DNA of 64,000 bases, from NCBI GenBank assembly GCA_003153555.1, contig PLZS01000115.1, positions 123,806-187,805 on the forward strand. Reading direction: 5' to 3'. The stretch comes from Candidatus Melainabacteria bacterium (GTDB lineage: Bacteria; Cyanobacteriota; Vampirovibrionia; Obscuribacterales; Obscuribacteraceae). The position numbers and the translations under genes are program-made. Shown piece after piece: positions 9,638 through 18,563 of this stretch (its first letter is position 1; the number at the start of each line of letters is the position of its first letter). The notes beneath the pieces were generated by a model. That model worked only from the letters and a program-made list of their open reading frames with translations. It made no database searches and was not told the DNA's origin.

Positions 9638-10303
9638 TTATTTCTCTGAAAAGTCGCGTGTGAACCTGGCTTTCAACAGGAGGGCTAAACCATTCATGGG
9701 CAGACAGATGGCTAGAAAGAGAAGACCGAGAGCGGTGTAAATTTCGACTGGTTTGTATATCTGAGAATTGATCTGCTGAGCTACTCGGAATATCTCTGGC
9801 ACCGAAATCAAGCTCGCAAAAAGAGTTGCTTGTAGCATGTTCACTTGGATCATCAGTAAAACAGGCACCGTTTGCCGCAGTACGATTGGCAGCTGAATGT
9901 AAAGCAGAATTTGGAAAGGAGTCATACCGCAAACCGTTCCAGCCGTCACATACTGTGCTGGAAAATCCGACAAGACACCTCTGATTACGTCTGCGACGGC
10001 AAAGGTATTGATGATAGTGAGAGTGACTGTAGCCGTGATAAATGGATCAACAACCACCGCAAGCATTGTTTGCAGCGGGTAATGCAACCAGAAAAGAAAA
10101 ACGAGAATGGGCACTCCGGACAAGGCAAATGATAGAAAGCGGCTGGGAAAGCCAATGGCAAGCTTCCACTTCGCTCCTAATACACCCAGTGCTGAACCAA
10201 TCAAGAGCCCGGCTAGCCAGACAATCAGAGCCAATCTGAAGGTGGTAGCCAGACCTCCTGCGAAGGCGCTCTGATATTTGACTAAAATGTCCCATACGGA
10301 CAC
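9638..10303 (-). CDS. ABC transporter permease, His/Glu/Gln/Arg type
   Basis: A 221-residue permease with about five hydrophobic segments and the family pattern YVTAGTVCGMTPFQILLYIQLP, a form of the EAA loop that docks on the ATPase, here near residues 118-140. The start is GTG at 10301-10303, with GGGAG eight nt upstream; there is no better ATG. It is the first gene of a three-gene operon (permease, ATPase, binding lipoprotein). A 12-bp perfect inverted repeat lies just upstream of the ribosome site. It forms the membrane channel, probably as a homodimer since no second permease gene is present. Confidence 0.9.
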   Translation of the reverse strand: MSVWDILVKYQSAFAGGLATTFRLALIVWLAGLLIGSALGVLGAKWKLAIGFPSRFLSFALSGVPILVFLFWLHYPLQTMLAVVVDPFITATVTLTIINTFAVADVIRGVLSDFPAQYVTAGTVCGMTPFQILLYIQLPIVLRQTVPVLLMIQVNMLQATLFASLISVPEIFRVAQQINSQIYKPVEIYTALGLLFLAICLPMNGLALLLKARFTRDFSEK

Positions 10304-10319
10304 AATTCAAACTCCCATA

Positions 10320-10352
10320 GCTTCTCAACTTTCGAACCCAAAGTTGAGAAGC
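10320..10352. promoter_or_regulatory. 12-bp perfect inverted repeat upstream of the ABC operon
   Basis: GCTTCTCAACTT (10320-10331) and its exact complement (10341-10352) are separated by 9 nt. On the minus strand the hairpin ends a few bases before the GGGAG ribosome site of the permease gene. No T-run follows on either strand, so it does not look like an intrinsic terminator. It could be an operator, or a leader hairpin controlling access to the ribosome site. Function is inferred from position only. Confidence 0.45.
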
Positions 10353-10423
10353 GCAAAGCATAGCAGTTCATGGCGGGCAGGAGCCCCACGCACACAGACC
10401 GATTCTTTCAGTTAACAGCGATA

Positions 10424-13400
10424 TTAGCCGTGAATCGTGTCGTGAATCGCTTCTAGCAGTCCGTCGATTTTGTCGATATCATTATTATTCAAGAATACTG
10501 CCAGGATGCCTACATCTACATCAGTTAGAACAGTTGTTTTTGCGTCGGTAACCAAAACCATTTGACGGAGCTTTCCGATTTCTAGTTTCTTAGTTGCCAA
10601 ATTACTTGTGCTGAGACAGGCTACTGAAAGCACTCCAAGCGTATCCTTATCCATTCCGGGACCAGCCGTTGACGCAATCACAAGTCCATCGTGACCAACG
10701 ATTACGCTGCCATCTACGCCTGCGTAAGAATCAATTTTGCTCAGCAGTGCTTTGATACCTTCGCCTCTGGCAGCGGAGATCACTCTGGCGGTCGTTAAGC
10801 CACTACCTATAGTACCGCTCTCGCCAGCCTTGATTATGTTTTCAACGGCTTGAACTTCGATCAATAGCTTGCCGATCGTCTTCATCGTGCCGGCTGTTTC
10901 GGAAGCAAAATCAGTTGTGCCCTGCTTGCTCGAGAGACGTCCAAATTCTTTTAATTCTTTGGCTGTCTTTTTGGTCGCGTCAGACTCTTTGACTTTCGCT
11001 GCTGCCGCTTCATCTTCGGCAGTTGCGGCTGCTCTTTCAGCTGCAGCTGTTGCTTCGTCTTCGGCAGTTGCGGCTGCTTTTTCAGCTGCTTCTTCTTCTT
11101 CCTCAGAAGAAGCTACCAATTCTGCAGTTTTTGCCGCTTCTTTGGATGAATCTGCAAAAAGATCGTTTACTACATCGCCAGAACCTGATGATTCCACCGC
11201 CGCCGATGATTCTTCAGCTTGTGATTCCCTGATGCTTTTCTCTTCGGCTGGTTTTGATTTTTCTTCTTGTCCGGACTCCAAGCTCTCAAGCAAGTCCATA
11301 ACCTTAGTAGCAACTCCGCTACCATTAGCTGGTTCTTTGGAAGCAGGTGGTTCAAAAGTTTCTGCTGGTGTCTCTGGTGGTGCAAAGGATTCTGTCTCAT
11401 TTTTTTTCGTGTCCGGTGCAAGACCGCCTTCAGACGAGGCTAGGTTGTTTAAGAGCCCTTCAACAGTTGACTGAAGACTTGGCATCGCTTGCAAGGTTTC
11501 ATTGAACTTGCCAGGTTTAATGTTTTCGATATCGCGCTTGTTCTTCTCTTCGCGGGAAAGTTCGCCCTCGGTTTCTGAAGGAGGTGCAAATGAAATTTCT
11601 TCCTGGCTCTGGCTTCTTTCTCTCAGGGTGTTTTCTGGAGTAATCGCGGGATGATCTCCGGTCACATCTGCGGCGCGAACGCGGGCTAGCGTCTCGTGAG
11701 TGACGCTGCGTTGGGCTTCAGAAGGAGCTAGACTTGAGAAAATATCATCGAGTTCTCTATCCAGTCCTGATTCTTCAAGCAAGGCGCTGTCGTTTGCAGC
11801 TTCAGGCTCAGGCACCGAGACCACTTTGGGTTCTTCTTTCGGCGCTGGCTTCTTTTCCTCAACAACTGGTTTCGCTTCAGTTGGTGGCTTTGCTTCAACT
11901 GCTTTAACTTCTAGGGGTTTAGCCTCAACCGGTTTAGCTTCAACTGCTTTACTTTGTTCGACAGAGGCAGGTTTCGAAGGTGATTTGGCGGCTGGAGAAA
12001 CTTCCTTCTGAGCTTCGGCAGGCACCAAATTCGAGAAGATGTCGTCGAGCTCCTGGTCGATCTTGCTTTCGAAAATCCCTTCCTTTTCAGCTTCGGCAGG
12101 TTCTGGCTCCGGCGCTAATGAGGTCACATGGCCAATCGATTCTTCCGGAGCTAACGACTCATTTGACTCGCTTTCCTCACCTTCTCTTAGTGGATCGGGT
12201 TGAGCATATGACTCAAGCTGACCGCTTGTCGGCTGAACAACCTTTTGCGCTTCGGCTGGTACCAGGCTGGAGAAAATGTCATCAATTTCTTTGTCTAGCC
12301 CGGTTTCAAAAAGTCCATCAGATTTAACCGATTCAACTTCAGCTTTAACTGGTTCTGCTTTCGGCGGTTCGATCTTGACTGGTTCTTTGACTGGCTCTGC
12401 TTTTACGACTGGCTTTGGCTGCTCGACTTCCGCTTTCGGTGCGACTTTAGGAGACGAAGTTGGCGTGGGCGATTTAGGAACTGGCGTCGGTGACGGCTTA
12501 CTCGTCACAGGCTGAGCCGGTGTAGCTGGCTTACTCGTGCCGCCTGAGTCAGTCTTAGGTTGCGTCACCGCCGGTGGAGTCGGAGTGACCGGCTGAGGCT
12601 TAACTGGCGTAGCCGGTGTGGGAGCTGTTTGAGCACCACCTGTAGTTACGGGCGTCGATGTTTTGGCGGCAGGGCTGGATGAGGCAGAGGGCGGATCTTT
12701 CTTCGCAACATCCAACGAGTCAAGCATAGATGAGAGACTTGGCGCTTGCTCCGGTCCTTTCTTAGAAGCGCCTGAATTCGATTCAAATTGCTTGGGCGTA
12801 GATGGTTTGGAAACAGCCTGCGCTGGTTGAGGAATTGCTGGCTCTGCCACCTCAGGTGGTGACAGTAAGCTTCCCTGCCCAAACAAAGAATCCATCTCGA
12901 CTTCTTCTGGGGCGGCATAAACATCGTCTTGTTTGGTATCTAGCCGGTCCAGAATTGATTTCAAACTGTCAGCATCGTTATCGCCGCTACTTTGTTCGCT
13001 CGGTTTCTGTCGTATACCGCCTGTGCCGCTGGCAGAGAGAGCTTGGAGCTTGGTAAAGGTGCTTGTGCTTTTACGTTTCTGGGCCTGTAATCTTGTAGCG
13101 GTAGAAGAGGCACCGGCCCCAGTAGTGGCTTTCTTTTGCTCAGGAATGTTGCTTTGCGAGTCAGATGGAGGGACTGGAGCGCCAGGTGCGGGCGGTGACT
13201 TGACCGGCGTAGGCGTAACTGGAGTGACGGCAGGTGCAGCCTTAGCTCCGATCGAGCTTGCTGCTAGTCCGGCTTTGGCAGAGGTTTGTGCCGGTAGGCT
13301 AGTGCCTGAATCATCTGGACTAAGATTGTCCAGAATGCCCTTGAGATTGGTGCTGGAAGTGCTCGCTGAGGGCTTAAGCGGTTCTGACTGTGCCGGCAAT

Positions 13401-13870
13401 TTGGTTGAAGAGTTCTTGGCAGTGATCTCTTCTCCTTTTTTGGCGTCGCTAGTCAGAGTTGCGTCTGCTGCGGGTTTTCTGAGCGCGCCTATCTCGGTTG
13501 GTTCCACTTTGCATAAAAGCAGCGCCGTTACGGCACCGCCAAGCGACATGAAGCCCAAAAGGTACATGTTAATCAGAATCTGATAACCGGGAAGAACGCG
13601 TGTGCTGGCAAAGTGGATGTCGGCTAGAACTCCGTATAAACAGCCGAACGCCATGCCAATTACGGCAATTTTAATTTTTTGGCTTGTTGAAGCATTTCGA
13701 TAGAAAGCAAAAGCAACAATGGTCGGCGCGACGAGTATGGCAACGGGAACCCAAAAGCCCGAGAGAGGGAGCAAAGCAGTTGGGAACTGCTTCAAGCAAA
13801 GGAAAATTAGGCCCAGCAAAATAACGACAAACGCGAGAGCGAAAATTCGAAACGTCAGCTTATACATCAA
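10424..13870 (-). CDS. Membrane-anchored repeat scaffold with C-terminal roadblock/LC7 domain
   Basis: A 1148-residue protein. Four membrane segments lie at about residues 5-26, 33-57, 66-87 and 95-120. A long Pro/Ala/Lys/Glu-rich, presumably disordered region follows to about 900, then an Ala/Glu coiled-coil-like stretch (near 930-985) and a C-terminal roadblock/LC7-like domain (about 1040-1142, with VDGSVIVGHDGLVIAS). Short motifs recur in the disordered region: DDIFSSLVPAEAQ-type around 520-540, 598-622 and 697-718, and LKxILDxL-type near 175, 302, 378, with LLNNL (~803) and MDLLESL (~858) variants. Roadblock domains are known to regulate small Ras-like GTPases (MglB, Rag systems). No GTPase gene is adjacent except the unrelated obgE. 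Role as a membrane scaffold is inference. Confidence 0.8.
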   Translation of the reverse strand: MMYKLTFRIFALAFVVILLGLIFLCLKQFPTALLPLSGFWVPVAILVAPTIVAFAFYRNASTSQKIKIAVIGMAFGCLYGVLADIHFASTRVLPGYQILINMYLLGFMSLGGAVTALLLCKVEPTEIGALRKPAADATLTSDAKKGEEITAKNSSTKLPAQSEPLKPSASTSSTNLKGILDNLSPDDSGTSLPAQTSAKAGLAASSIGAKAAPAVTPVTPTPVKSPPAPGAPVPPSDSQSNIPEQKKATTGAGASSTATRLQAQKRKSTSTFTKLQALSASGTGGIRQKPSEQSSGDNDADSLKSILDRLDTKQDDVYAAPEEVEMDSLFGQGSLLSPPEVAEPAIPQPAQAVSKPSTPKQFESNSGASKKGPEQAPSLSSMLDSLDVAKKDPPSASSSPAAKTSTPVTTGGAQTAPTPATPVKPQPVTPTPPAVTQPKTDSGGTSKPATPAQPVTSKPSPTPVPKSPTPTSSPKVAPKAEVEQPKPVVKAEPVKEPVKIEPPKAEPVKAEVESVKSDGLFETGLDKEIDDIFSSLVPAEAQKVVQPTSGQLESYAQPDPLREGEESESNESLAPEESIGHVTSLAPEPEPAEAEKEGIFESKIDQELDDIFSNLVPAEAQKEVSPAAKSPSKPASVEQSKAVEAKPVEAKPLEVKAVEAKPPTEAKPVVEEKKPAPKEEPKVVSVPEPEAANDSALLEESGLDRELDDIFSSLAPSEAQRSVTHETLARVRAADVTGDHPAITPENTLRERSQSQEEISFAPPSETEGELSREEKNKRDIENIKPGKFNETLQAMPSLQSTVEGLLNNLASSEGGLAPDTKKNETESFAPPETPAETFEPPASKEPANGSGVATKVMDLLESLESGQEEKSKPAEEKSIRESQAEESSAAVESSGSGDVVNDLFADSSKEAAKTAELVASSEEEEEAAEKAAATAEDEATAAAERAAATAEDEAAAAKVKESDATKKTAKELKEFGRLSSKQGTTDFASETAGTMKTIGKLLIEVQAVENIIKAGESGTIGSGLTTARVISAARGEGIKALLSKIDSYAGVDGSVIVGHDGLVIASTAGPGMDKDTLGVLSVACLSTSNLATKKLEIGKLRQMVLVTDAKTTVLTDVDVGILAVFLNNNDIDKIDGLLEAIHDTIHG

Positions 13871-13993
13871 GTTACCAAGCGCCCATCTCTACCTAAGCCA
13901 TAAAACCGTATGTTCAATATACCCCGCCAAAAGCATCAATACTTATCTCAGAACTTTTTTTCAATTTAGTCGTTGACCGCTTGCTAAGCTGCT

Positions 13994-16567
13994 TCAGATC
14001 CTAAATGAGCCCCCAAGCCGATTAACCAGACTCTCTCTTATCCGAGTCAGGCTACCTTCAACTTCTTCGTTGGTTAAGGTTCTTTGAATGTCTTGAAAAC
14101 TTAGCCTGTAACTGAGACTTCGCTGACCCTCGGCTGGCTGATAAATGCTTACAAGTTCAACTTGTTGCAAAATTGGACCCGCCGATGCGGCAATGCACGA
14201 TTCAACGGCGGCATGGTCGACCCGCTCGTCAATATCGACAGTCAAGTCGCGGGTCGTTTCAGGCGCAGTTGATATTTCCTTGAACGAATTCGCCTTGTGC
14301 AAGGCTCGCAAGCTATCGAGGGAAAGTTCAAATAAGAATGCATGCTGTTTGAGTCCCATTGCGTCCGAAAATCCAGGGTGTACTTGACCCAGAAAACCGA
14401 GGTGTTCAATCTGACTTTTAGGGTTTTCCGAGGATAGTCTAGGCAGCAAGCTGCTCGACTTATGCTGATGATTGTTGTTGTTGTTATTCCCTTTCTTTGA
14501 CGCCCCACGGTCGAATTCGATTTGGGCGCTCCTGGAAGGATGCAAAATGTTGGTTGTTTTGGGGGTGAAGAATCTAGTCCGTTTCAGATCAATGCCAAGA
14601 CTTGAGAGAAGATTTTCCACCACGCCCTTGGCTGTGTAAAAGTCAGCATCCGCATTCTCGGTGCCTTTCCAGGCGGTCATTTTTCTGTCGCCCATCAAAA
14701 CACCGGCTACCTTCACTTCTTCTTTGACGCCGGTTCTGAAAGTGTCTTCTTCCCCTTCTGCCAGCCTCGTGTAGGTGCGACCGATTTCAAAGAGCCAAAC
14801 GTCTTTGCGTCCGTGATCTTGATTGTAGGCGGCAGCTTTGACCAATCCAGGCATCAAACTTTGTCTTAGCACCTGGTGGTCTTCTGAAAGAGGGTTGAGG
14901 ACTTTGATGATAGTTTCCTGATTCTGTGTGCTGTATGCAGCTATGTTTGGATTTGTGTCAGCCGAAGTTAAGCTGCTCAGCCAGGCTTCGCACATTCCAG
15001 AGGCGACTAGAGCCGCTCGCGATCGACTAGCGGTTTGGTCTGCAGGTCCCGCAGCGACAGCACCCTTCGGCATTCTCACGGGCAGATTATCGTAGCCCCA
15101 AATGCGGCACACCTCTTCTACAAGGTCGATTTCGCGGGTTACATCAGATTGTCTGAAACTTGGCACTGAAATAGAAGCTACTTGCGCGTCTTTCTTTGTC
15201 ACCTTGAAACCGAGTGGGGTCAAGTACTCAGTCACTTGCTCAATTGAAAAATCTGCATCCAGAAATCGTTTCAACTGCGCCAAACGCAAGTCGATTGAAA
15301 CTGTTTTTGTTTGGTCGCTGCCAGCCTTTTCGAGCTTGCCGATTGTCGGCGCATTGTCGCCGGAGCAATATTTGAGGAACAGGAAAGTGGCTCGGTCTGA
15401 CGCTTCAGCCGTGGATCCAACGTCTACACCGCGTTCGAAACGCAGGCTGCTTTCGCTTGCCAATCCAAGTAAACGCCCACCACGCCTGACACGCGCTTGA
15501 TTGAAAGTGGCGGACTCTAAAGCGACATCGGTGGTGCTGTCGCTTATCTCGCTGTTTTCGCCGCCCATCACTCCGGCAACACCAACCGGCTTATCCGCGT
15601 TGGTAATTACCAAAACTTCGTTCGTCAAGGTTCGTTCTTTACCATCTAAAGTCACCAGTTTTTCTTCAGGCGAAGCCCGGCGAACGTTGATTTCAGCCTT
15701 CTCTAATTTGCTCATGTCATACGCGTGTAAGGGTTGCCCGTACTCATGCATGACGTAGTTTGTGATGTCGACAACGTTGTTGATGGATCGCACTCCGACT
15801 GCTTCTAGACGCCTTGCAATAATGGTTGGTGATGGTCCTACTCGCAAGCCGCTCAGTCTGCGAATGGTGAAGAATGGGCAATCATCAGGATTCTCTACAG
15901 AGACGTGGAAATTTAAACTTTCAACTGTTGCCACATCCAACGACCACTCCGGGCGCTTCAGCGGACGATTGAGCAGCGCCGCCACTTCTCTAGCCAGACC
16001 GATCACACTCAGTGCATCGCCTCTGTTTGAGCGCGGTTCGACGATTAAGACGTAATCGGGATAAAGATGGAATAGTTTCTTGATGTCTGTGCCGAGCTCT
16101 CCATGAGCTTGATTGAGGATCAAGATTCCCGAGCTTTCAGGGGTTTCGACTCCAGCAGCGACAATTCCAAGTTCAGGCGGTGAGCAAAGCATTCCGTTTG
16201 ATTGCACGCCGCGAATTGCTGAAGCTTTGATGGCGAGCGAAGTTCCGTCTTTGCGATTGATCACTTTCGCGCCGGGAAGGGCAACCGGCACGCGCTGACC
16301 AACTTCAATGTTTGTCGCCCCGCAAACGATTTCCAGTGGATCCTGTCCTGGCGCAATGCGGGTCTTGGTCAGACGAATCTTGTCTGCATTCGGGTGAGGC
16401 AGTATTTCGAGAATTTCGCCAAGTACTACTGGTCCCTCGATATCGGGACCGACTTTGCGAATTTCCTCAACTTCGAACGCTCCCATAGTGAGCTTCTCGG
16501 CCACCTCTTCAGGAGTGATACCAGTCAGATCAACATATTCGGACAGCCAGTCAAAGGACAGTCTCAT
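13994..16567 (-). CDS. pheT: Phenylalanine--tRNA ligase beta subunit
   Basis: An 857-residue beta chain of the alpha2-beta2 synthetase that charges tRNA-Phe. The N-terminal tRNA-binding (EMAP-like) domain covers about 39-155, B3/4 editing about 215-390, B5 about 405-475, then the catalytic-like core and the C-terminal FDX-ACB anticodon-binding domain (about 765-857). The protein is longer than the usual ~800 residues, partly because of a ~35-residue low-complexity insert at about 686-720 with six consecutive Asn (694-699) and a His/Ser/Lys-rich flank, between LHPSRSAQIEFD and LGFLGQVHP. It follows pheS by 39 bp with a GAGGA ribosome site, so the two form an operon. Confidence 0.96.
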   Translation of the reverse strand: MRLSFDWLSEYVDLTGITPEEVAEKLTMGAFEVEEIRKVGPDIEGPVVLGEILEILPHPNADKIRLTKTRIAPGQDPLEIVCGATNIEVGQRVPVALPGAKVINRKDGTSLAIKASAIRGVQSNGMLCSPPELGIVAAGVETPESSGILILNQAHGELGTDIKKLFHLYPDYVLIVEPRSNRGDALSVIGLAREVAALLNRPLKRPEWSLDVATVESLNFHVSVENPDDCPFFTIRRLSGLRVGPSPTIIARRLEAVGVRSINNVVDITNYVMHEYGQPLHAYDMSKLEKAEINVRRASPEEKLVTLDGKERTLTNEVLVITNADKPVGVAGVMGGENSEISDSTTDVALESATFNQARVRRGGRLLGLASESSLRFERGVDVGSTAEASDRATFLFLKYCSGDNAPTIGKLEKAGSDQTKTVSIDLRLAQLKRFLDADFSIEQVTEYLTPLGFKVTKKDAQVASISVPSFRQSDVTREIDLVEEVCRIWGYDNLPVRMPKGAVAAGPADQTASRSRAALVASGMCEAWLSSLTSADTNPNIAAYSTQNQETIIKVLNPLSEDHQVLRQSLMPGLVKAAAYNQDHGRKDVWLFEIGRTYTRLAEGEEDTFRTGVKEEVKVAGVLMGDRKMTAWKGTENADADFYTAKGVVENLLSSLGIDLKRTRFFTPKTTNILHPSRSAQIEFDRGASKKGNNNNNNHQHKSSSLLPRLSSENPKSQIEHLGFLGQVHPGFSDAMGLKQHAFLFELSLDSLRALHKANSFKEISTAPETTRDLTVDIDERVDHAAVESCIAASAGPILQQVELVSIYQPAEGQRSLSYRLSFQDIQRTLTNEEVEGSLTRIRESLVNRLGGSFRI
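14471..14488. repeat. GTT/ATT trinucleotide repeat inside pheT
   Basis: Six in-frame triplets (att, four gtt, att on the plus strand) encode Asn694-Asn699 of PheT. It is a microsatellite-like tract prone to replication slippage, which would change the insert by whole codons without breaking the frame. Confidence 0.7.
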
Positions 16568-16606
16568 TGGGAATCCTCGGTTCGATTAGTGCTTGCAGGG
16601 GTCATT

Positions 16607-17647
16607 TCAAAATTGTTCTAAGAACCGGAGATCATTTGTAAAAAAGTGCCTGATGTCGTTAACGTCGTACTTCAGCATGGCGACTCGCTCAATGCCCATG
16701 CCGAAAGCGAAGCCGTTCCATTCTTCAGGGTCAATGCCAACCCCCTTCAAGACATTTGGATCGACCATGCCGCAGCCGAGCAGTTCAAGCCAACCACGAT
16801 GTCCACAGACCTTGCAACCACTGCCCATGCAAAACGGACACTGGCTATCAAGTTCGGCACTGGGTTCCGTAAATGGAAAAAAGTCTGGCCGGAATCGAGT
16901 CTTTAGGGGCTTACCCAGAAACAGGCGAATAAACTCTGTCAACAAACCTTTCAATTCCCCGAAGGTTACATCTTTATCGATTAGCAGACCTTCCAGCTGG
17001 TGGAAAAGTGGATATTTACGAGCATTCACTTCTTCGTTTCGATAAACGCGTCCGGGCGAGATTATTCGCAGAGGAGGTTTTGTTTTTTCCATAACCCGCA
17101 CTTGTACGGTTGAGGTCTGGCTTCTGAGAAGCACCGATGGATTGATATTTGTGTAGAAGGTATCTTGAGAATCACGTGCGGGGTGATTGTCTGGCGTGTT
17201 CAGCGCATCAAAATTGTAATAGTCTGTTTCAACTTCTGGACCTTCCGCCACTGAGAAGCCCATACCATGAAAGATTTCGATGATGTCGTTTGTGATCTGA
17301 GTGAGTGGATGGATGTGCCCTGGCTTCAATCCGGTGCCTGGAAGGGTCACATCGATGCGCTCAGTGCTCAGTCGTTCGTTCAACTCTTGATTGTAGAAGG
17401 CGCGCTTTCGTGTTTCAAAAGCTTGCTCAATGTTGGTCTTGACAGTGTTTGCCAGGGCTCCAACACGAGAGCGATCGGCTTTGTCAAGTTGCCCAACACC
17501 GCTCAGGATAGCTGTTACCTCGCCTTTCTTACCCATGAATTTAAGACGAAATTCTTCCAGCTGGGCAGAATCATGAACCTCTTCCAAAGCGCCTAGAGCG
17601 TTGCGCTCAGCCTCAGTTAGCTTTGATTCGAGCTCTTCGGGAGTCAT
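16607..17647 (-). CDS. pheS: Phenylalanine--tRNA ligase alpha subunit
   Basis: A 346-residue alpha subunit holding the class II aminoacylation site. It has an N-terminal coiled coil (to about residue 85), then motif 1 around GMGFSVAEGPEVETDYYNFDALN, motif 2 in RVYRNEEVNARKYPLFHQLEG, and motif 3 in GMGIERVAMLKY. A Cys-rich CPFCMGSGCKVCG stretch precedes motif 3. The ATG at 17645-17647 matches the usual family start; the frame extends 13 codons to a TTG at 17686 with no ribosome site. It is first in the pheS-pheT operon and divergent from the NUDIX gene. No T-box or leader peptide is evident in the 190 bp upstream. Confidence 0.95.
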   Translation of the reverse strand: MTPEELESKLTEAERNALGALEEVHDSAQLEEFRLKFMGKKGEVTAILSGVGQLDKADRSRVGALANTVKTNIEQAFETRKRAFYNQELNERLSTERIDVTLPGTGLKPGHIHPLTQITNDIIEIFHGMGFSVAEGPEVETDYYNFDALNTPDNHPARDSQDTFYTNINPSVLLRSQTSTVQVRVMEKTKPPLRIISPGRVYRNEEVNARKYPLFHQLEGLLIDKDVTFGELKGLLTEFIRLFLGKPLKTRFRPDFFPFTEPSAELDSQCPFCMGSGCKVCGHRGWLELLGCGMVDPNVLKGVGIDPEEWNGFAFGMGIERVAMLKYDVNDIRHFFTNDLRFLEQF

Positions 17648-17779
17648 TTGATTGTGATTCCAAGTTGGTTTGCCGATAACAGACAATAAAATTAGCAGAA
17701 AATCAGAGCGTTTCGAGCTTCACACCTCCTCGTCGTTGCGATTTGCAATCAAAAGGAAAACCTTGTCGAGCCGGATAAT

Positions 17780-17809
17780 TTGTTCACTCTAATCCCGTTG
17801 CACTACAAT
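17780..17809 (+). promoter_or_regulatory. Predicted sigma-70 promoter for the NUDIX gene
   Basis: TTGTTC at 17780-17785 and TACAAT at 17804-17809 are separated by 18 bp, placing a start site about 25 nt before the TTG codon at 17841. Predicted by pattern only. Confidence 0.4.
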
Positions 17810-17840
17810 TCATGAGGGATTGTTTTGCAGGTCTAGCTAG

Positions 17841-18314
17841 TTGCCGAAGCCAAAATTCAAGAAACGACCAGGTCATACGATTCCTACGACACGCGTCTCT
17901 GTGATTGTCATTCAGGATGAGCGAATCCTGCTGGTTAAGCATCGCAAAGGAAACCGGCAGTACTGGGTCTTGCCGGGTGGTCGGCTGGAATATGGCGAAA
18001 CCTTTTTTGAATGTGCTGTGCGCGAAATAAAAGAAGAAACTGGGCTCGATGTACAGGTTGAGCGGTTCGTGTTCTTGTCAGAAGCAATCGCTCCCGATCG
18101 ATTACACCACATTGTCAACATTTATCTCAAAGCGAAAGTTGTTGGCGGGATTATGAAATTGGGTAACGAACCGGTATTGGCTGGTGTCGATTTCATAGCT
18201 CTGTCCGAGTTGGAGCGCATCGTGCTCTTTCCTCCAATCGGCAAAGTGATTCTTGAATCATTGCCAAGTGGGTTTCAGAACGGTATTGAGTATCTTGGCA
18301 ATCTCTGGGTGTAG
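17841..18314 (+). CDS. NUDIX hydrolase
   Basis: A 157-residue NUDIX protein. The full Nudix box is visible at about residues 46-68: GGRLEYGETFFECAVREIKE followed by ETGL, with the metal-binding REIKEE glutamates intact. Family members hydrolyse nucleoside diphosphates linked to another group; the substrate (for example oxidised NTP, ADP-ribose or diadenosine polyphosphate) cannot be told. The start is TTG at 17841, preceded by AGGT about 10 nt away; no ATG occurs before the conserved domain. A plausible sigma-70 promoter lies just upstream. It is followed 37 bp on by a tiny basic protein gene, perhaps on the same transcript. Confidence 0.88.
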   Translation: MPKPKFKKRPGHTIPTTRVSVIVIQDERILLVKHRKGNRQYWVLPGGRLEYGETFFECAVREIKEETGLDVQVERFVFLSEAIAPDRLHHIVNIYLKAKVVGGIMKLGNEPVLAGVDFIALSELERIVLFPPIGKVILESLPSGFQNGIEYLGNLWV

Positions 18315-18351
18315 TATCATTTTCATCCTGTAAAAAAAGTGGAGATTGAAA

Positions 18352-18501
18352 ATGGCACAGCAAAGAGGCTTCAAGCGAGCGATCAAAGTCGCCGAACGAG
18401 CACGCAAGAAAAATATCAAAGAAAAATTGGGTGGCTTCAGAAGAGCTGAGCGCGCAGACGAAGTCGCTGTTGCAGCAGCCGCAGCGCCTGCTAAGAAGTA
18501 A
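18352..18501 (+). CDS. Small basic Lys/Arg/Ala-rich protein (49 aa)
   Basis: A 49-codon frame starts at ATG 18352 with GGAG eight nt upstream and ends TAA 18499-18501. The protein begins MAQQRGFKRAIKVAER, is rich in Lys/Arg in its first 35 residues (predicted helical), then has an Ala-rich tail ending PAKK. It is followed by an intrinsic terminator, which supports a real transcript. No family was recognised. The charge pattern suggests binding to nucleic acid or the ribosome, but that is inference. Confidence 0.6.
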   Translation: MAQQRGFKRAIKVAERARKKNIKEKLGGFRRAERADEVAVAAAAAPAKK

Positions 18502-18523
18502 ATCGTACGGAAATAGTATATCC

Positions 18524-18562
18524 AAGTCGTCCGTAGATACATAGCGCGGGCGACTTTTCTTG
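18524..18562 (+). terminator. Intrinsic terminator after the NUDIX/small-protein unit
   Basis: AAGTCGTCCG (18524-18533) pairs with CGGGCGACTT (18547-18556) with one G-U pair, followed by TTTTCTT. It lies between the convergent small-protein gene and obgE and may serve the plus-strand transcript. Confidence 0.6.
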
Positions 18563-18563
18563 G

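Noticed and set aside
10869..13583. Long plus-strand Ser/Ala/Val-rich frames
   Set aside because: They are antisense shadows of the repetitive roadblock scaffold gene, whose codon bias keeps the opposite strand open.
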